A DNA stretch of 64,000 nt from Firmicutes bacterium ASF500 (GCA_000492175.2 CP097573.1:3410001-3474000), one strand, 5' to 3'. Positions 24,567 to 32,762 are shown, counted from the stretch's first letter. Program-made: numbers and translations. The notes: generated from the sequence alone by a model not told the origin.

Positions 24567-25787
24567 CTAAAACGTCCAGTAACCAGGGTCGCCCGGGTCA
24601 ACTGGGCAGCGGTCAGGAGGAAAGGCCTGGCCGGAGGTGGTGGATATCATGGGATTGGCGGACCGGTCGTACCGGAAAGAGTCCTGGTAATAGACCATCT
24701 GCCGGCCGGACTCGTCGGTGTACAGGGCGGCGGCGCAGTAATCGCCGTCCTCCAGAACAATTTCCCGGGCATTGGTCCAGCATGGACCGGCGGCACTGCC
24801 ATAGGTCTCCTGAGGGAGGACGCCCGGTTCAAACCATTGGACCAGCTTCCGATCCCGGAACAGGCCGACCTGGAGGCTGGCCGGCGGCTCGGGCTCAAAG
24901 CGCTCGTCACCCAGGTGGACGGTGATGTTCAGTGCCTTCGGGGGCATGGTGTGATTGTTGTAGTTGGGGAAGGTCTGGATTCCTGCCGCACCTACAGAGA
25001 GGCCGCTGCTGTTGTAGAGGTCAAAATAGTCCCGCAGCAGCTGGGTCTGGGCCGTGCCGCCGCTGAGAAAGGACACCGACAGGGAGATTTTATTGCTGAG
25101 AGGGCAGGTGATCTCGCCGGAGAATGTGTGCCCCGGCCCCGGCTCCGCCGTCTGCTCCACCATGTCTATTCCGTTGCAGGCCGTAAAGAGGGCGGTCATC
25201 CCCTCTTCAAAGGTCTTGGGCGTCACTTGTACGGTAAAGGTGGCGGAGTTGGAATAGAAATCGGTATAGGCCAGCTCGACGGACCAATGGGAGGTCAGGT
25301 CGGCCTGCTCCTTCAGGCTTTCCTCCATCCGCTGGGTGGCGGCGCTGATCTGGCTGTCCACCGAGCCGGCGATGTTGTCAATGGACTGGCGCAGGCCGTC
25401 GTACCGCTGCTCCATCTCCTTGACCTTGGCGCTGGTCCCCACCAGCAGGGCCAGCATAATTCCGCACAGAGCGAAGAGGCAGCGGACCGACCACTTGTCC
25501 CACACCGATTTCTGGGGGACGGCCTGGTACCGGGACAGGATGTCCTCCACCAGCCGCTCCTGGTCCTGAGCGGGGCGCTCCGGACCGGCCTCCTCCACCC
25601 CCAACAGCCAGCCCACCGGGACGGAGAAAATTTTGCTCAGCGTAATCAGCTTGTCGATCTCGGGCAGGGAGGCGTCCGATTCCCACTTATAGATCGCCTG
25701 CCGGGACACCCCCAGCCGCTCCCCCAGCCCCTCCTGGGACAGGCCCAGCTCCTTGCGCTTTTGGGCGACGCGCTGTCCTAATGTCAT
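24567..25787 (-). CDS. membrane-tethered XRE-family regulator
   Basis: This 406-aa protein begins with an XRE helix-turn-helix (residues 1-60; LSQEGLGERLGVSRQAIYKWE), followed by a linker and a single hydrophobic segment (about 103-121, CLFALCGIMLALLVG). Next is a short coiled coil (VKEMEQRYDGLRQSIDNI) and a beta-rich C-terminal domain of about 250 residues with aromatic and Thr/Ser-rich strands. The likely topology is DNA-binding domain inside and sensor outside. The extracytoplasmic part matches no fold I recognise. GAGGGCGAGATT precedes the ATG. No adjacent target gene is obvious, so it may sense an envelope signal and act at distant promoters. Confidence 0.78.
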   Translation of the reverse strand: MTLGQRVAQKRKELGLSQEGLGERLGVSRQAIYKWESDASLPEIDKLITLSKIFSVPVGWLLGVEEAGPERPAQDQERLVEDILSRYQAVPQKSVWDKWSVRCLFALCGIMLALLVGTSAKVKEMEQRYDGLRQSIDNIAGSVDSQISAATQRMEESLKEQADLTSHWSVELAYTDFYSNSATFTVQVTPKTFEEGMTALFTACNGIDMVEQTAEPGPGHTFSGEITCPLSNKISLSVSFLSGGTAQTQLLRDYFDLYNSSGLSVGAAGIQTFPNYNNHTMPPKALNITVHLGDERFEPEPPASLQVGLFRDRKLVQWFEPGVLPQETYGSAAGPCWTNAREIVLEDGDYCAAALYTDESGRQMVYYQDSFRYDRSANPMISTTSGQAFPPDRCPVDPGDPGYWTF

Positions 25788-25940
25788 AATCTCGCCCTCC
25801 TTTCTGCCTCCAGACTACCATCCAAAACCGCCCCCTGACCACCAACTGAGGCTTATTTTTTCGTCAACCAGCGGTTTACATGGGTAAAATTATACCCTAT
25901 TTCGAGGTTAGAGGCAAGGGGAATGGGCAATTAGGAGGCT

Positions 25941-25957
25941 TGTAGGGGCGGAGTTCT
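25941..25957 (+). repeat. TGTAGGGG half-element
   Basis: A single left arm TGTAGGGGCGGAG with no facing partner merges directly into the -35 box of the next promoter. Confidence 0.6.
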
Positions 25958-25984
25958 TGACATTCCCGCCAGGGGGGATATAAT
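25957..25984 (+). promoter_or_regulatory. promoter of HAD hydrolase gene
   Basis: TTGACA (25957-25962), a 16-base spacer and TATAAT (25979-25984) lie 31 bases before the start codon at 26015. Confidence 0.88.
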
Positions 25985-26014
25985 GAACGGAGAAACAGCC
26001 GGGGAGGGCAAGAT

Positions 26015-26629
26015 ATGATTCGCAATATTATCTTGGACATGGGCAATGTGCTCATTCACTGGTGTCCCGAGCGCTTTGTGGAGCGGTACGGTCTTTCGGA
26101 GGAGGACCGCGCCCTGGTGCTCCAGGAGGTCTTTAACAGTGTGGAGTGGATTCAGCTGGACCGGGGGATTATCTCCTTCGAGGAGGGAATTGGAGCGATG
26201 TGCCGCCGCCTGCCGGAGCGCCTCCACACCGCCGCCCGGGAGCTGACCCTGGACTGGTGGAGGGACTGCCTTTTCCCCGTGGAGGGGATGGGGGAGCTGG
26301 TCCGGGAGCTGAAGGGGCTGGGGTATGGCATCTACCTCCTCTCCAACGCCAAGGCGGACCTGCCTCTGTACTTTGACCGCATCCCAGGCAGCGAGTGCTT
26401 CGATGGCCGGATCGTCTCCGCCGACTGGAAGCTGCTCAAGCCCCAGCCGGAGATCTATGAGCTCCTTTTGCGGCAATTCGGACTGAAAGCGGAGGAGTGC
26501 TTCTTCGCTGACGACATGTTTATCAATGTGGAGGCCGCCCTCCTGGTGGGGATGTCCGGGACCATCTTCCGGAGCGCAAAGGAGCTGCGCCGCGCCCTGA
26601 TCGAGGCGGGCGTCTGCGTCAAAGCGTAA
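26015..26629 (+). CDS. HAD-superfamily phosphatase, YihX-like
   Basis: This 204-aa HAD hydrolase has the nucleophile Asp in IILDMGNVL (motif I, residue 8), motif II LLSNA, the motif III Lys in KLLKPQPEIYELL and motif IV FADDMFINVEAA. The DxGN form of motif I resembles YihX-type sugar-phosphate phosphatases. Helical cap residues lie between motifs I and II. The start has a GGGAGGGCAAGAT site. It is monocistronic between a strong promoter and tandem hairpins. The substrate is unknown. Confidence 0.88.
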   Translation: MIRNIILDMGNVLIHWCPERFVERYGLSEEDRALVLQEVFNSVEWIQLDRGIISFEEGIGAMCRRLPERLHTAARELTLDWWRDCLFPVEGMGELVRELKGLGYGIYLLSNAKADLPLYFDRIPGSECFDGRIVSADWKLLKPQPEIYELLLRQFGLKAEECFFADDMFINVEAALLVGMSGTIFRSAKELRRALIEAGVCVKA

Positions 26630-26634
26630 AGGAA

Positions 26635-26657
26635 CACCGCCGCAGTCTGCGGTGGTG
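26635..26657 (+). terminator. hairpin after HAD gene
   Basis: Stem CACCGCCGCA/TGCGGTGGTG has one imperfect pair and only a short T tract, so it is a weak first terminator. Confidence 0.5.
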
Positions 26658-26715
26658 CTGTTATGGTTCCCTCCCCAATGCGCATTTTATCATGATAGAT
26701 AAAAACTTTGCAGGG

Positions 26716-26739
26716 ACTGCCGCAGTGATCCGCGGCAGT
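26716..26739 (+). terminator. second terminator after HAD gene
   Basis: Stem ACTGCCGC/GCGGCAGT is followed by TTTTTTATTTT. Confidence 0.85.
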
Positions 26740-26778
26740 TTTTTATTTTCGGCTATTCTATTTTTTCCATAAATCTGC

Positions 26779-26784
26779 TATAAT
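26779..26784 (+). promoter_or_regulatory. -10 box of murB operon
   Basis: A perfect TATAAT lies 34 bases before the murB start, with no good -35 hexamer at the expected place. Confidence 0.6.
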
Positions 26785-26818
26785 CAAACGATAAACATGA
26801 TTTGATTTGGAGGAGCCT

Positions 26819-27748
26819 ATGGAACGACTGGAGGAACTGAAAAAACTTCTTGCGGAGGACTGTCCGGGGCTGGAGCTGCGGGCAGACGAGCCCATGTCCA
26901 GGCACACAACCTTCCGTCTCGGCGGGCCGGCGGCGCTGATGGCTCTGCCCAAGTCAGTGAGCGAGGCAAAGTCGGTGCTGGGGGCGGCCCAAAAGGCGGG
27001 GGTGGAGCCCTTTTTCCTGGGAAATGGCAGCAATCTGCTGGTGTCTGACAGCGGGTATCCCGGCTTTGTGGTCAAGCTGGCCGGGGAATTTGAGGAGATT
27101 CGCCCGGGGCTTTCCCCGCAAAACGGAAAGCACCTTCTGCGCGCGGGGGGCACCGTACTGCTGTCTAAGCTGTCCAATCGGGCGCAGGAGCTGGGCCTCG
27201 CCGGCCTGGAGTTCGCCGGAGGTATTCCGGGCAGCGTGGGCGGAGCGGTCACCATGAACGCCGGGGCCTATGGCGGAGAGATTTCCCAAAGCCTGCTCCA
27301 GGTCCGCGCGGTGGACCGCAATGGAGAGGAACGGAATTTCCGCGCTTCGGAGTGCGGCTTCGGCTATCGAAAGAGCATTTTTTCCGGCGGTGATTTTCTC
27401 GTTGTTGAGGCCCTTTTCCAGCTGGAGCCGGGAGACCCGGCGGCTATCAAGGCCCGCATGGACGAGCTGACCGCCCAGAGGAAAGCGAAACAGCCCCTGG
27501 AGTACCCCAGCGCCGGGTCCATGTTCAAGCGCCCCCCGGGACACTTCGCCGCCGCCCTCATCGACCAGTGCGGCCTGAAGGGCCTCACCGTGGGCGGGGC
27601 TCAGGTGTCGGAGAAGCACGCCGGGTTCGTAATCAACCGGGGGGGAGCCGCCTGCGCCGATGTGCTGGAGCTGGTGCACCAGGTCCGGGAGCGGGTCCTG
27701 AGCCAGACCGGCGTGGAGCTGGAGATGGAGGTCAAGGTGTTGAAATGA
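26819..27748 (+). CDS. murB: UDP-N-acetylenolpyruvoylglucosamine reductase
   Basis: This 309-aa FAD enzyme reduces UDP-GlcNAc-enolpyruvate to UDP-MurNAc in peptidoglycan synthesis. The FAD-binding segments SRHTTFRLGGPA, GNGSNLLVSD and GIPGSVGGAVTMNAGAYGGE are clear. The catalytic Ser lies in YPSAGSMFKRP and a late Glu in the C-terminal domain (EMEVKV). The ATG at 26819 is chosen because GGAGGAG lies immediately upstream; an in-frame TTG four codons earlier lacks one. It heads the murB-rapZ-yvcK-whiA operon, a very conserved Firmicute order. A palindromic repeat separates it from rapZ. Confidence 0.96.
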   Translation: MERLEELKKLLAEDCPGLELRADEPMSRHTTFRLGGPAALMALPKSVSEAKSVLGAAQKAGVEPFFLGNGSNLLVSDSGYPGFVVKLAGEFEEIRPGLSPQNGKHLLRAGGTVLLSKLSNRAQELGLAGLEFAGGIPGSVGGAVTMNAGAYGGEISQSLLQVRAVDRNGEERNFRASECGFGYRKSIFSGGDFLVVEALFQLEPGDPAAIKARMDELTAQRKAKQPLEYPSAGSMFKRPPGHFAAALIDQCGLKGLTVGGAQVSEKHAGFVINRGGAACADVLELVHQVRERVLSQTGVELEMEVKVLK

Positions 27749-27750
27749 CC

Positions 27751-27825
27751 TGTAGGGGCGGCCTGTGGCCGCCCGTCCAAAGGGACTGGCGGCACGAGAG
27801 CGGGCGGCCACAGGCCGCCCCTACA
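27751..27825. repeat. TGTAGGGG palindrome between murB and rapZ
   Basis: Paired copy: the left arm TGTAGGGGCGGCCTGTGG continues to CCGCCCG, and the right arm is the exact complement ending CCGCCCCTACA. The arms flank a spacer of about 25 bases. It lies within the operon, so it is transcribed. Confidence 0.9.
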
Positions 27826-27864
27826 TTCGTTCATGCCATTTAAGATACCCAAAGAGAGAGTGAT

Positions 27865-28731
27865 ATGATGGAATTTGTAATTATTTCCGGTCTGTCCGGA
27901 GCGGGAAAGAGCAAGGCGGCCTCCTTCATGGAGGACATGGACTACTTCTGCGTGGACAATCTGCCCGCGCCGCTGATCCCCAAGTTTGCCGAGCTGGGCG
28001 TGGCGGGCTCCGGGGAGTATGACCGGGTGGCCCTGGTCACCGATGTCCGGGCGGGCACCAACTTCGACGGCCTGTTCCACGCCCTAGAGGCGCTGGGGCA
28101 GATGCAGTGCCCCTGCCGCATCCTGTTCATGGACGCCTCCAGCGAGACCATCATCAAGCGGTATAAGGAGACCCGCCGCGCCCACCCCCTGGCGGAGGAG
28201 GCGGACAGCCTGGAGGAGGCCATCGCCCTGGAGCGGCGGATGCTGGCCTCCCTCCGGGACCGGGCGGACAAGATCATAGACACCACCAACCTGTCCACCG
28301 CCAAGCTGAAGGGGGTGCTGCGCCAGATGTTCGGCCGGGCGGGGACCAACCAGGGGCGGATGGAGGTCCGGGTGAGCTCCTTCGGCTTCAAGCACGGGGT
28401 CCCCATGGAGGCCGACCTGGTTTTTGATGCCCGCTTTCTGCCCAACCCCTTCTACATGGCTCAGCTGCGCCCCCTCACCGGCCTGGACGCCGGGGTGCGG
28501 GACTATGTGTTCGCCAACGGCCAGGCGGAGGAGTTTTTAAACCGCCTGTGGGAGCTGGTGGGCTGGCTGCTGCCCAGGTATGAGGAGGAGGGAAAGACCT
28601 CCCTGGTTGTTGCCGTGGGCTGTACGGGCGGGCACCACCGTTCCGTCGCCATCGCCCACGCCCTGGGGGAGAAGATCAGGGCCCAGGGCTGGCCCGTGGC
28701 GGAGAGCCACCGGGACCTGGGACGGAACTAG
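27865..28731 (+). CDS. rapZ: RNase adapter protein RapZ
   Basis: This 288-aa P-loop protein is of the RapZ/YvcJ family. The Walker A is GLSGAGKSKA near residues 10-19 and a Walker B-like DVRAG follows. The C-terminal domain carries VAVGCTGGHHRSV, the conserved anion-binding loop. In Gram-negatives it regulates glucosamine-6-phosphate synthase through small RNAs; in Firmicutes (YvcJ) it binds nucleotides and affects competence and metabolism. It is followed 13 bases later by yvcK. Confidence 0.95.
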   Translation: MMEFVIISGLSGAGKSKAASFMEDMDYFCVDNLPAPLIPKFAELGVAGSGEYDRVALVTDVRAGTNFDGLFHALEALGQMQCPCRILFMDASSETIIKRYKETRRAHPLAEEADSLEEAIALERRMLASLRDRADKIIDTTNLSTAKLKGVLRQMFGRAGTNQGRMEVRVSSFGFKHGVPMEADLVFDARFLPNPFYMAQLRPLTGLDAGVRDYVFANGQAEEFLNRLWELVGWLLPRYEEEGKTSLVVAVGCTGGHHRSVAIAHALGEKIRAQGWPVAESHRDLGRN

Positions 28732-28743
28732 GAGGGATTTCTG

Positions 28744-29781
28744 ATGTCTGAATACCCCACCCTCCAGCAATGGGAGCGGGGCCCGAAAATCGTCGCCATC
28801 GGCGGCGGGACAGGGCTGTCCACCATGCTGCGGGGACTGAAACGATATACTCAGAACCTCACCGCCGTCGTCACCGTGGCCGACGACGGGGGCGGCTCCG
28901 GGCGGCTGCGCCAGGACCTGAGGATGCCCCCGCCGGGGGACATCCGCCACTGTATGGAGGCCCTGGCCAACACCGAGCCCGTCATGGAGAAGCTGCTGAC
29001 CTACCGCTTCCCCGAGGGCACCCTGGCGGGGCAGTCCTTCGGCAACCTGCTCCTGGCCGCCCTCAACGGGGTGACCGGCTCCTTCGAGGAGGCGGTCACC
29101 GAGATGAGCCACGTGCTGGCTATCACCGGCAAGGTCATCCCGGTGACCAGCGCCGACGTTCAGCTGGAGGCGGTCTTTGAGAACGGAGCCCGGGTGACTG
29201 GGGAGTCCCAGATCGCCGCCTTTAAGAAGGAACAGGACTGCCGCATCCACCATGTTGGCCTGATCCCCGACCACCCGAAGGCCACCCCGGCGGCCCTGGA
29301 GGCCATTGGGGAGGCCGACCTGATTCTGCTGGGTCCGGGGAGCCTGTACACCAGCGTGATCCCCAATCTGCTGGTGGAGGGTGTGGCCCAGGCGGTGGCC
29401 CGGGCGGACGCGCCTAAAATTTACATCTGCAACATCATGACCCAGGAGGGGGAGACGGAGGGCTACACCGCCGCCGACCACCTGGAGGCCCTGCTGGTCC
29501 ACGGCGCGCCGGGCCTGCTGGATCTGTGTCTGGCCAACACCGCCCCGGTGGACCCGGGTTTATTGGAGAAGTACCGGGAGGAGGATGCCGCCCCCCTGAA
29601 CGTGGACCGGGAGCGGATTGCCAGGCTGGGGCTGGAGCTGGTGGAGCGGCCGGTGGCCTCGGAACGGGGCAGCTACGCCCGCCACGACCCGGACCGGCTG
29701 GCCCGGGCAATTTTAGAGATCTACCGCCGCCGGGCCATGCGCATCTTCCGGGGCGAGCGGCGGTACATTTTGGAGGAGTGA
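28744..29781 (+). CDS. yvcK: YvcK gluconeogenesis/morphology factor
   Basis: This 345-aa protein is of the YvcK/CofD-like family. The opening VAIGGGTGLSTMLRGLK, then VVTVADDGGGSGRLR and PPGDIRHCMEAL, are diagnostic and form the UDP-sugar/nucleotide-binding site. In B. subtilis YvcK is needed for growth on gluconeogenic carbon and for cell shape, and it binds UDP-GlcNAc. AGGAGGGATTT precedes the ATG, and the stop is 2 bases before the whiA start. The gene is full length. Confidence 0.96.
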   Translation: MSEYPTLQQWERGPKIVAIGGGTGLSTMLRGLKRYTQNLTAVVTVADDGGGSGRLRQDLRMPPPGDIRHCMEALANTEPVMEKLLTYRFPEGTLAGQSFGNLLLAALNGVTGSFEEAVTEMSHVLAITGKVIPVTSADVQLEAVFENGARVTGESQIAAFKKEQDCRIHHVGLIPDHPKATPAALEAIGEADLILLGPGSLYTSVIPNLLVEGVAQAVARADAPKIYICNIMTQEGETEGYTAADHLEALLVHGAPGLLDLCLANTAPVDPGLLEKYREEDAAPLNVDRERIARLGLELVERPVASERGSYARHDPDRLARAILEIYRRRAMRIFRGERRYILEE

Positions 29782-29783
29782 CC

Positions 29784-30674
29784 ATGTCCTTTTCGGCGGA
29801 AGTGAAAACCGAGCTGTGCCGGGCTCCCCTGAGCCGGAGGTGCTGCGCCCAGGCGGAGGCCTACGGCTCGCTGCTCTACTGCAACACCTTCCGGGGGGAC
29901 GAGGTGCGGATTGTCACCGAGAACGGAGCCTTCGCCCAGCGCCTGCCCGCCCTGTTCAAAAAGGCCTTTAAGCTGTCCTTCGACCGCCTGCCCCAGGGGG
30001 AGGGAAAGCAGGTCTTTGCCGTCACCGACCCGGCCAAGCTAACGGCCATCCACCAGACCTTCGGCGCCGACCGGAACGCCCTGGCCCTCCACCTGAACTT
30101 CGCCGCGGTGGAGGAGAGCTGCTGCCGCGCCGCCTTCCTCCGGGGGGCCTTTCTGGCGGGGGGATCGGTCACCGACCCCCGGAAGGGCTATCACCTGGAG
30201 CTGGCTACCTCCCACCACAGCGTGAGCCGGGAGGTGCTGGCCCTCATGCGGGAGCTGGGCCAGGAGCCGAAGGCCGCTCAGCGCAAGGGCAACGCGGTGC
30301 TCTACTTCAAGCAGAGCGACCGGATTGAGGACTTTCTCACCTGCCTGGGCGCTCCGGTGGCCGCTATGGAGGTGATGAATGCCAAGCTGGAGCGGGACAT
30401 CCGGGGGAAGGTGAACCGCCGGGTGAACTGCGACGCCGCCAACCTGGACAAGGCGGTGGAGGCCGCGATGTCTCAGGTGGAGGCCATCCGCCGCCTGGAG
30501 CGGGAGGGCGTGCTGACCGCCCTGCCGGACAAGCTCCGGGAGGTCGCCGCCCTCCGCCTGGCCCACCCGGAGGACACCCTCTCCCAGCTGGCCGAGCGGT
30601 GCGACCCGCCCATCACCAAGTCGGCGCTGAACCACCGCCTGCGCAAGCTGGTGGAGCTGGGGAGGGAGAAGTAG
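29784..30674 (+). CDS. whiA: WhiA DNA-binding protein
   Basis: This 296-aa protein is of the WhiA family: an N-terminal LAGLIDADG-like domain (FLRGAFLAGGSVTDP) and a C-terminal helix-turn-helix (SQLAERCDPPITKSALNHRLR). It binds DNA and influences cell division and chromosome partition in Firmicutes. The ATG at 29784 has GGAGGAG just upstream, overlapping the end of yvcK. Its last 15 codons are partly duplicated about 800 bases downstream (31432-31471), where they now supply a ribosome site to another gene. Confidence 0.95.
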   Translation: MSFSAEVKTELCRAPLSRRCCAQAEAYGSLLYCNTFRGDEVRIVTENGAFAQRLPALFKKAFKLSFDRLPQGEGKQVFAVTDPAKLTAIHQTFGADRNALALHLNFAAVEESCCRAAFLRGAFLAGGSVTDPRKGYHLELATSHHSVSREVLALMRELGQEPKAAQRKGNAVLYFKQSDRIEDFLTCLGAPVAAMEVMNAKLERDIRGKVNRRVNCDAANLDKAVEAAMSQVEAIRRLEREGVLTALPDKLREVAALRLAHPEDTLSQLAERCDPPITKSALNHRLRKLVELGREK

Positions 30675-30678
30675 GGGC

Positions 30679-30759
30679 ATTGACGATGAAGAAGGAACCC
30701 GCTGTCTGGACATGGGCGACGGCTGGGAGCTGCAAATGTTCTATATGCCGAAAGGATAA
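30679..30759 (+). pseudogene. 3' fragment related to the next gene
   Basis: Directly after the whiA stop, 26 codons ending in TAA read IDDEEGTRCLDMGDGWELQM-FYMPKG. They are nearly the same as the C-terminus of the gene at 30877-31431 (NNEEGTRCLDMGDGWELQM-YYAPKG). Nothing of the remainder of the gene is present. It is a leftover of a duplication or deletion, not a gene. Confidence 0.8.
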
Positions 30760-30831
30760 CGTTAGAATGGGCGGCTCCAGGCCGATACGGGGAGAAACCG
30801 CCGCATGGTAAGCTGATGGAAGCCGGGGAAA

Positions 30832-30857
30832 TGTAGGGGCGGATATGATTCGCCCGC
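30832..30857 (+). repeat. TGTAGGGG single-hairpin half copy
   Basis: TGTAGGGGCGGATATGATTCGCCCG forms one arm of the palindrome family, with an imperfect internal stem and no facing partner. Confidence 0.65.
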
Positions 30858-30876
30858 TAAAGAAGAGGATATACAG

Positions 30877-31431
30877 ATGGACAAAAGTGAAAAACTGTTT
30901 CTTTGGCTGCTGATTGCCATTTTTGGGGCGTTTGCTTTGTTTGTGTGGGGGTATATGTCGATTCAAGAGTATCTCAGCCCCAGCCCGAAAAAAATCCTTT
31001 CCCGCATGGAAAGGCGGGACCCGGCGGCCGCCCAGGAGATGATAGATCATTATTCCGAGGATTTGAAAACCGTTGCGGCGGCGGCAGAAATCTTAGAGGA
31101 CGGCGAGTGGTGCTTCTACCCCTTAAATTATATTGTTGGTTCCTACAACTCTGACTGGTATGAGGAGAATGTACTGCACAAGATACCTGAAGAGCTGTTG
31201 GATGTTCTGCGGTCAATGGAAGAAAAATATCCAGAGTGCAAGAAAGATCTTGAGATGCGCAAAGGACAGGTCGGTATTGGACTGATGAATGACAGCAAAG
31301 GATTTTCCATTCTTTGTTATCCAGGAGGAAGTCTGATGAGCTATTCTAAGATCAACAATGAGGAAGGAACCCGCTGCCTGGACATGGGCGACGGCTGGGA
31401 GCTCCAAATGTACTATGCGCCGAAAGGGTAG
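30877..31431 (+). CDS. small membrane-anchored hypothetical protein
   Basis: This 184-aa protein of unknown function has one N-terminal hydrophobic segment (residues 8-27, FLWLLIAIFGAFALFVWGY) and a soluble helical/beta domain outside. No catalytic motif is recognised. AGAGGATATACAG lies before the ATG. A close 3' fragment lies upstream at 30679-30759, so this is the surviving member of a tandem pair. The stop codon is directly followed by a copy of the whiA tail. Base composition is less GC-rich than the neighbouring operon. Confidence 0.65.
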   Translation: MDKSEKLFLWLLIAIFGAFALFVWGYMSIQEYLSPSPKKILSRMERRDPAAAQEMIDHYSEDLKTVAAAAEILEDGEWCFYPLNYIVGSYNSDWYEENVLHKIPEELLDVLRSMEEKYPECKKDLEMRKGQVGIGLMNDSKGFSILCYPGGSLMSYSKINNEEGTRCLDMGDGWELQMYYAPKG

Positions 31432-31471
31432 TGAACTGCTGCGCAAGCTGGCGGAGCTGGGGAGGGGGAAG
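31432..31471 (+). repeat. duplicated tail of whiA
   Basis: GCGCAAGCTGGCGGAGCTGG and the following GGAGGGGGAAG match the last 40 bases of whiA (30632-30671) with few changes. The GGAGGGGGAAGC stretch now acts as the ribosome site for the gene at 31473. Confidence 0.85.
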
Positions 31472-31472
31472 C

Positions 31473-31949
31473 ATGGACAAGGCTGGAAAAGACGGGCGGA
31501 GCCCGGTGCTTCCCATCGTATTGAAGGACTCGGCTGATATGCTGATGGTTGGCCTGTTGTGTTGCGGCTTCTTTTGCTTGGTCATGCTTCTGTTCGGGCT
31601 GATGATGGGCTCCTGGTCCGTTTGCGGCCTATCAGCCCTGTTCCTGACTGTATATGGGACGATTTTGTATTGTCAGAAGCGCAGGGCGTTCATATTTGAG
31701 CGGGACCAGGTGACGGTCCAGACCGCCTTTTCTCAGGTGAGCTATTCGTATGAGGGGATGGACGCCTTGATCTGCCGTTCGGTGACCATGAGCCGGGCGC
31801 GCGGTAATTGGCCGGCCCGGCCCGCCCTGGCCCTGCGCCGCGAGGGGAAGGCGCTGGTCTGGGTGCCGCTCTCCTGGCGCGTTGTGCCGGAATTTCAACA
31901 GGCCGTGGCCTGGGTGGAGCAGCTGCCCATTCCCAGGCGTTACATTTAA
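31473..31949 (+). CDS. small two-helix membrane protein
   Basis: This 158-aa protein has two adjacent hydrophobic helices (about residues 25-65, LMVGLLCCGFFCLVMLLFGLMM and CGLSALFLTVYGTILYC), followed by a cytosolic beta-rich domain resembling a bacterial PH-like fold (RRAFIFERDQVTVQTAFSQV). The ATG at 31473 is chosen because the GGAGGGGGAAGC derived from the whiA tail copy lies right upstream; a longer frame would translate that duplicated tail. No function is assigned. Confidence 0.6.
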   Translation: MDKAGKDGRSPVLPIVLKDSADMLMVGLLCCGFFCLVMLLFGLMMGSWSVCGLSALFLTVYGTILYCQKRRAFIFERDQVTVQTAFSQVSYSYEGMDALICRSVTMSRARGNWPARPALALRREGKALVWVPLSWRVVPEFQQAVAWVEQLPIPRRYI

Positions 31950-31950
31950 T

Positions 31951-31974
31951 CGGGCGGCCCAGGCCGCCCTTACA
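31951..31974 (-). repeat. half copy of TGTAGGGG palindrome
   Basis: CGGGCGGCCCAGGCCGCCC followed by TTACA is a lone right arm with a one-base change in the terminal CCCTACA, just after a stop codon. Confidence 0.65.
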
Positions 31975-32000
31975 GAAAAAGAGAAAAGGAGAAAAAGATT

Positions 32001-32486
32001 ATGACTAACTGCACCTTCCGTCCCGCCGTGCCGGGGGATGAGGAACTGATTCTGAGCTTCATCCGCGCTCTGGCGGATTACGAGCACATGTCCGACCAGG
32101 TGATAGCCACTCCGGAAATTCTGCGGGAGTGGCTCTTTGAGAAAAAGACGGCGGAGGTCATTTTCGCCGAGGCGGAGGGGAAAGCGGTGGGCTACGCCCT
32201 GTTTTTCCACAATTTCTCCACCTTCCTGGGCCGGGCGGGCATCTATCTGGAGGACCTGTTCGTCCTCCCCGAGGAGCGGGGAAGCGGCTATGGAAAAGCC
32301 CTCTTGAAGGAGCTGGCCCGGATCACTGTGGAGCGGGGCTGCGGCCGGCTGGAGTGGGCGTGTCTCGACTGGAACCAGCCCTCCATCGACTTCTACACCA
32401 AGAAAATGCGCGCCGTCCCCATGGACGAGTGGACGGTGTACCGCCTGACAGGGGAGACCCTCTCCAGAGCCGCACAGCCTGAGTAG
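32001..32486 (+). CDS. GNAT-family N-acetyltransferase
   Basis: This 161-aa acetyltransferase has the GNAT fold. The acetyl-CoA loop reads LFVLPEERGSGYGKALL (motif A, R/QxxGxG/A) near residues 90-106, and WNQPSIDFYTKKM is the C-terminal motif B. The overall pattern is close to diamine (spermidine/spermine) acetyltransferases, so a polyamine or amine substrate is plausible but unproven. AAAAGGAG precedes the ATG. Confidence 0.88.
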   Translation: MTNCTFRPAVPGDEELILSFIRALADYEHMSDQVIATPEILREWLFEKKTAEVIFAEAEGKAVGYALFFHNFSTFLGRAGIYLEDLFVLPEERGSGYGKALLKELARITVERGCGRLEWACLDWNQPSIDFYTKKMRAVPMDEWTVYRLTGETLSRAAQPE

Positions 32487-32491
32487 GCGCA

Positions 32492-32733
32492 CAAAAGGCC
32501 CCTTTTCCCCGCAAGGGGGACGCCGCATCCGTAAGGCGGCAAAGCCGCCAACGGCTGCGCAGTGAAAGGGGCTGTCAGCGGAGCTGACTGAGGATTGCGT
32601 TCGGCGAAGCCGAACATACGAAGTAAACAAGGATTTGCAGAGACCTCGTATACTTCGTATATTTTGCTTCGCAAAATGCAATCCTCCGTCACGGCCCTTC
32701 GGGCCGCGCCACCTCCTTTCAAAAGGAGGCTTG
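32492..32733. repeat. long palindromic repeat, family B copy 1
   Basis: The outer ends are caaaaGGCCCCTTTTCC and CTCCTTTCAAAAGGAGGCTT. The interior has GGGGCTGTCAGCGGAGC-TGACTGAGGATTG and, further on, CAATCCTCCGTCACGGC and GCCGCGCCACCTCC. Copy 2 at 41660-41787 shares these internal words in inverted order. No gene is present in the 276 bases between the acetyltransferase and the next start. Confidence 0.7.
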
Positions 32734-32762
32734 CCGCCTGCGGGCGGGACGAGGGGGATACC

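Noticed and set aside
24492..25781. 429-aa plus-strand open frame opposite the XRE regulator
   Set aside because: The reverse strand has a clear helix-turn-helix and membrane segment. The plus frame is low-complexity.
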